64,000 nt of DNA, from assembly GCF_005405365.1 (NCBI RefSeq), contig NZ_BJDX01000010.1, forward strand, positions 62,001-126,000. The letters are read 5' to 3'. Below the pieces are notes generated by a model. It saw only the letters and a list, made by a program, of their open reading frames with translations, had not been told where the DNA came from and did not search any database. This document shows, one piece after another, positions 63,333 through 64,000 of this stretch (within the stretch, counting starts at the first letter, position 1; every line of letters starts with the position of its first letter). Made by a program: the position numbers and the translations under genes. The stretch is from Enterococcus xiangfangensis. GTDB lineage: Bacteria; Bacillota; Bacilli; Lactobacillales; Enterococcaceae.

Positions 63333-64000
63333 TTAATCACGCATTTTTTCAAAGGCACTGTAACCAAAAACTTTTTTGTGTTGTCCTAATAAATAGATCA
63401 TCATGATGGTAGCCAGCAATGCTGCTACTAAAAGCAAGCCCATCATAATATAAATCGCTTGTTTTTCTCCTACCGATTTGGTCATCGTTGAAACAATGAA
63501 CGGTAAAAAGGTACTGGCAAATCCCATGAATGTATAATAGATCCCGGTATTTCGACCTTTAGGACCTGGACAAAATAATTGGCGCAAGCCTAACCCGGTT
63601 TGTAACGCCCCGCCCGATGCAAAGAAACCTAAAGCTGCAATACTTGCGTAAATAACTGCCGGGTGACGGATGATCAATACGATTGCAAGTGCTAATGCGG
63701 TAAAGATAGAATCGATCACTAAAACTTTCAATGGGTTCCAACGCAATTTTCCCATCATGAAAGCCCAGAAAACTACGGCGATGATTCCGCCAAATGTATA
63801 GATCGAAGTCAAACCAGCTGCTTGGATCTCAGTTAAACCAGCATTACTTAAACCAAATGCTTTGGTATATTGTTGAGCACCATACATGATGAACATACAT
63901 AAAAAGGCATAAAACATAGTAATGAAATTCACTAAAATATTTGGTTTTACTAACATTTTAGCTTTTGCGGCTTCAATTTCTTGCTTGATTGCATCAGAAT
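63333..64000 (-). CDS. MFS transporter (C-terminal half, cut by window edge)
   Basis: The frame is open from 64000 to a stop at 63333. About 222 residues are visible: a charged cytoplasmic loop (IKQEIEAAKAKMLVKPN), then six hydrophobic segments matching the second half of a major facilitator transporter. Internal ATG codons are present, but the frame continues upstream without a stop, so the true start is outside. FASGGALQTGLGLRQLF and GIYYTFMGFASTFLPFIVS are typical MFS helices. It is in the same direction as the hydantoinase cluster, with 245 bp and a hairpin between, so probably a separate transcript. Substrate unknown. Confidence 0.85.
   Translation of the reverse strand, partial: SDAIKQEIEAAKAKMLVKPNILVNFITMFYAFLCMFIMYGAQQYTKAFGLSNAGLTEIQAAGLTSIYTFGGIIAVVFWAFMMGKLRWNPLKVLVIDSIFTALALAIVLIIRHPAVIYASIAALGFFASGGALQTGLGLRQLFCPGPKGRNTGIYYTFMGFASTFLPFIVSTMTKSVGEKQAIYIMMGLLLVAALLATIMMIYLLGQHKKVFGYSAFEKMRD

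Overview
The window is chromosomal DNA of a low-GC Gram-positive bacterium of the order Lactobacillales, most likely an Enterococcus or close relative. This rests on three things: T-box leaders on aminoacyl-tRNA synthetase genes, conserved blocks (comGA-GG followed by a YtxK-like methyltransferase and ackA; ccrZ-trmB; hit facing ecsAB; nifS-DUF1831; hisS-aspS), and typical RBS and terminator style. I see no rRNA, tRNA, CRISPR array, insertion sequence or prophage. Both ends cut a gene: a YitT-type membrane protein at the left and an MFS transporter at the right.

Layout. 1-9.9 kb: aspS and hisS behind a T-box, an aldo/keto reductase, a D-2-hydroxyacid dehydrogenase, a short archaeal/eukaryal-type proS behind its own T-box, a DUF368 lipid-carrier translocase and a flavodoxin-fold quinone reductase. 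10-16.2 kb: ackA, a methyltransferase and the complete seven-gene comG pseudopilus operon. 16.2-28.2 kb: housekeeping genes trmB, ccrZ, dat, ecsBA, hit, a YtxH protein, prsA, a Nudix/winged-helix protein, rlmN and ftsK. 28.2-31 kb: an amino-acid ABC importer behind a leader with two tandem T-box antiterminators, read here as histidine-specific. 31-39.6 kb: a lactose/cellobiose-family PTS locus with a perfect sigma-54 promoter, a LevR-type activator, 6-phospho-beta-glucosidase, a MupG-family protein and an Eis-like acetyltransferase. 39.6-47.2 kb: a TetR/ketopantoate-reductase-like pair with a clear operator, a two-component/ABC module and topB. 47.5-58.9 kb: mnmA, a GntR/DUF5808 pair, a phosphoesterase, nifS, prs, a papain-like protein, pepO and a short-chain dehydrogenase. 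59-64 kb: an apparent catabolic cluster with an MFS transporter, an IT-type permease, a long hydantoinase/oxoprolinase-family ATPase and an ImmA/IrrE-like zincin.

The most interesting signals are regulatory: three T-box leaders with differing specifier and discriminator logic (one with a duplicated antiterminator), a sigma-54/PRD circuit whose activator gene carries a NagR-like palindrome, a possible competence box at comGA, and palindromes ahead of the hydantoinase cluster. The best candidate for an undescribed pathway is the hydantoinase-like/IT permease/zincin cluster. Motifs were read by eye and no database search was possible. Starts were moved to the best RBS where noted.
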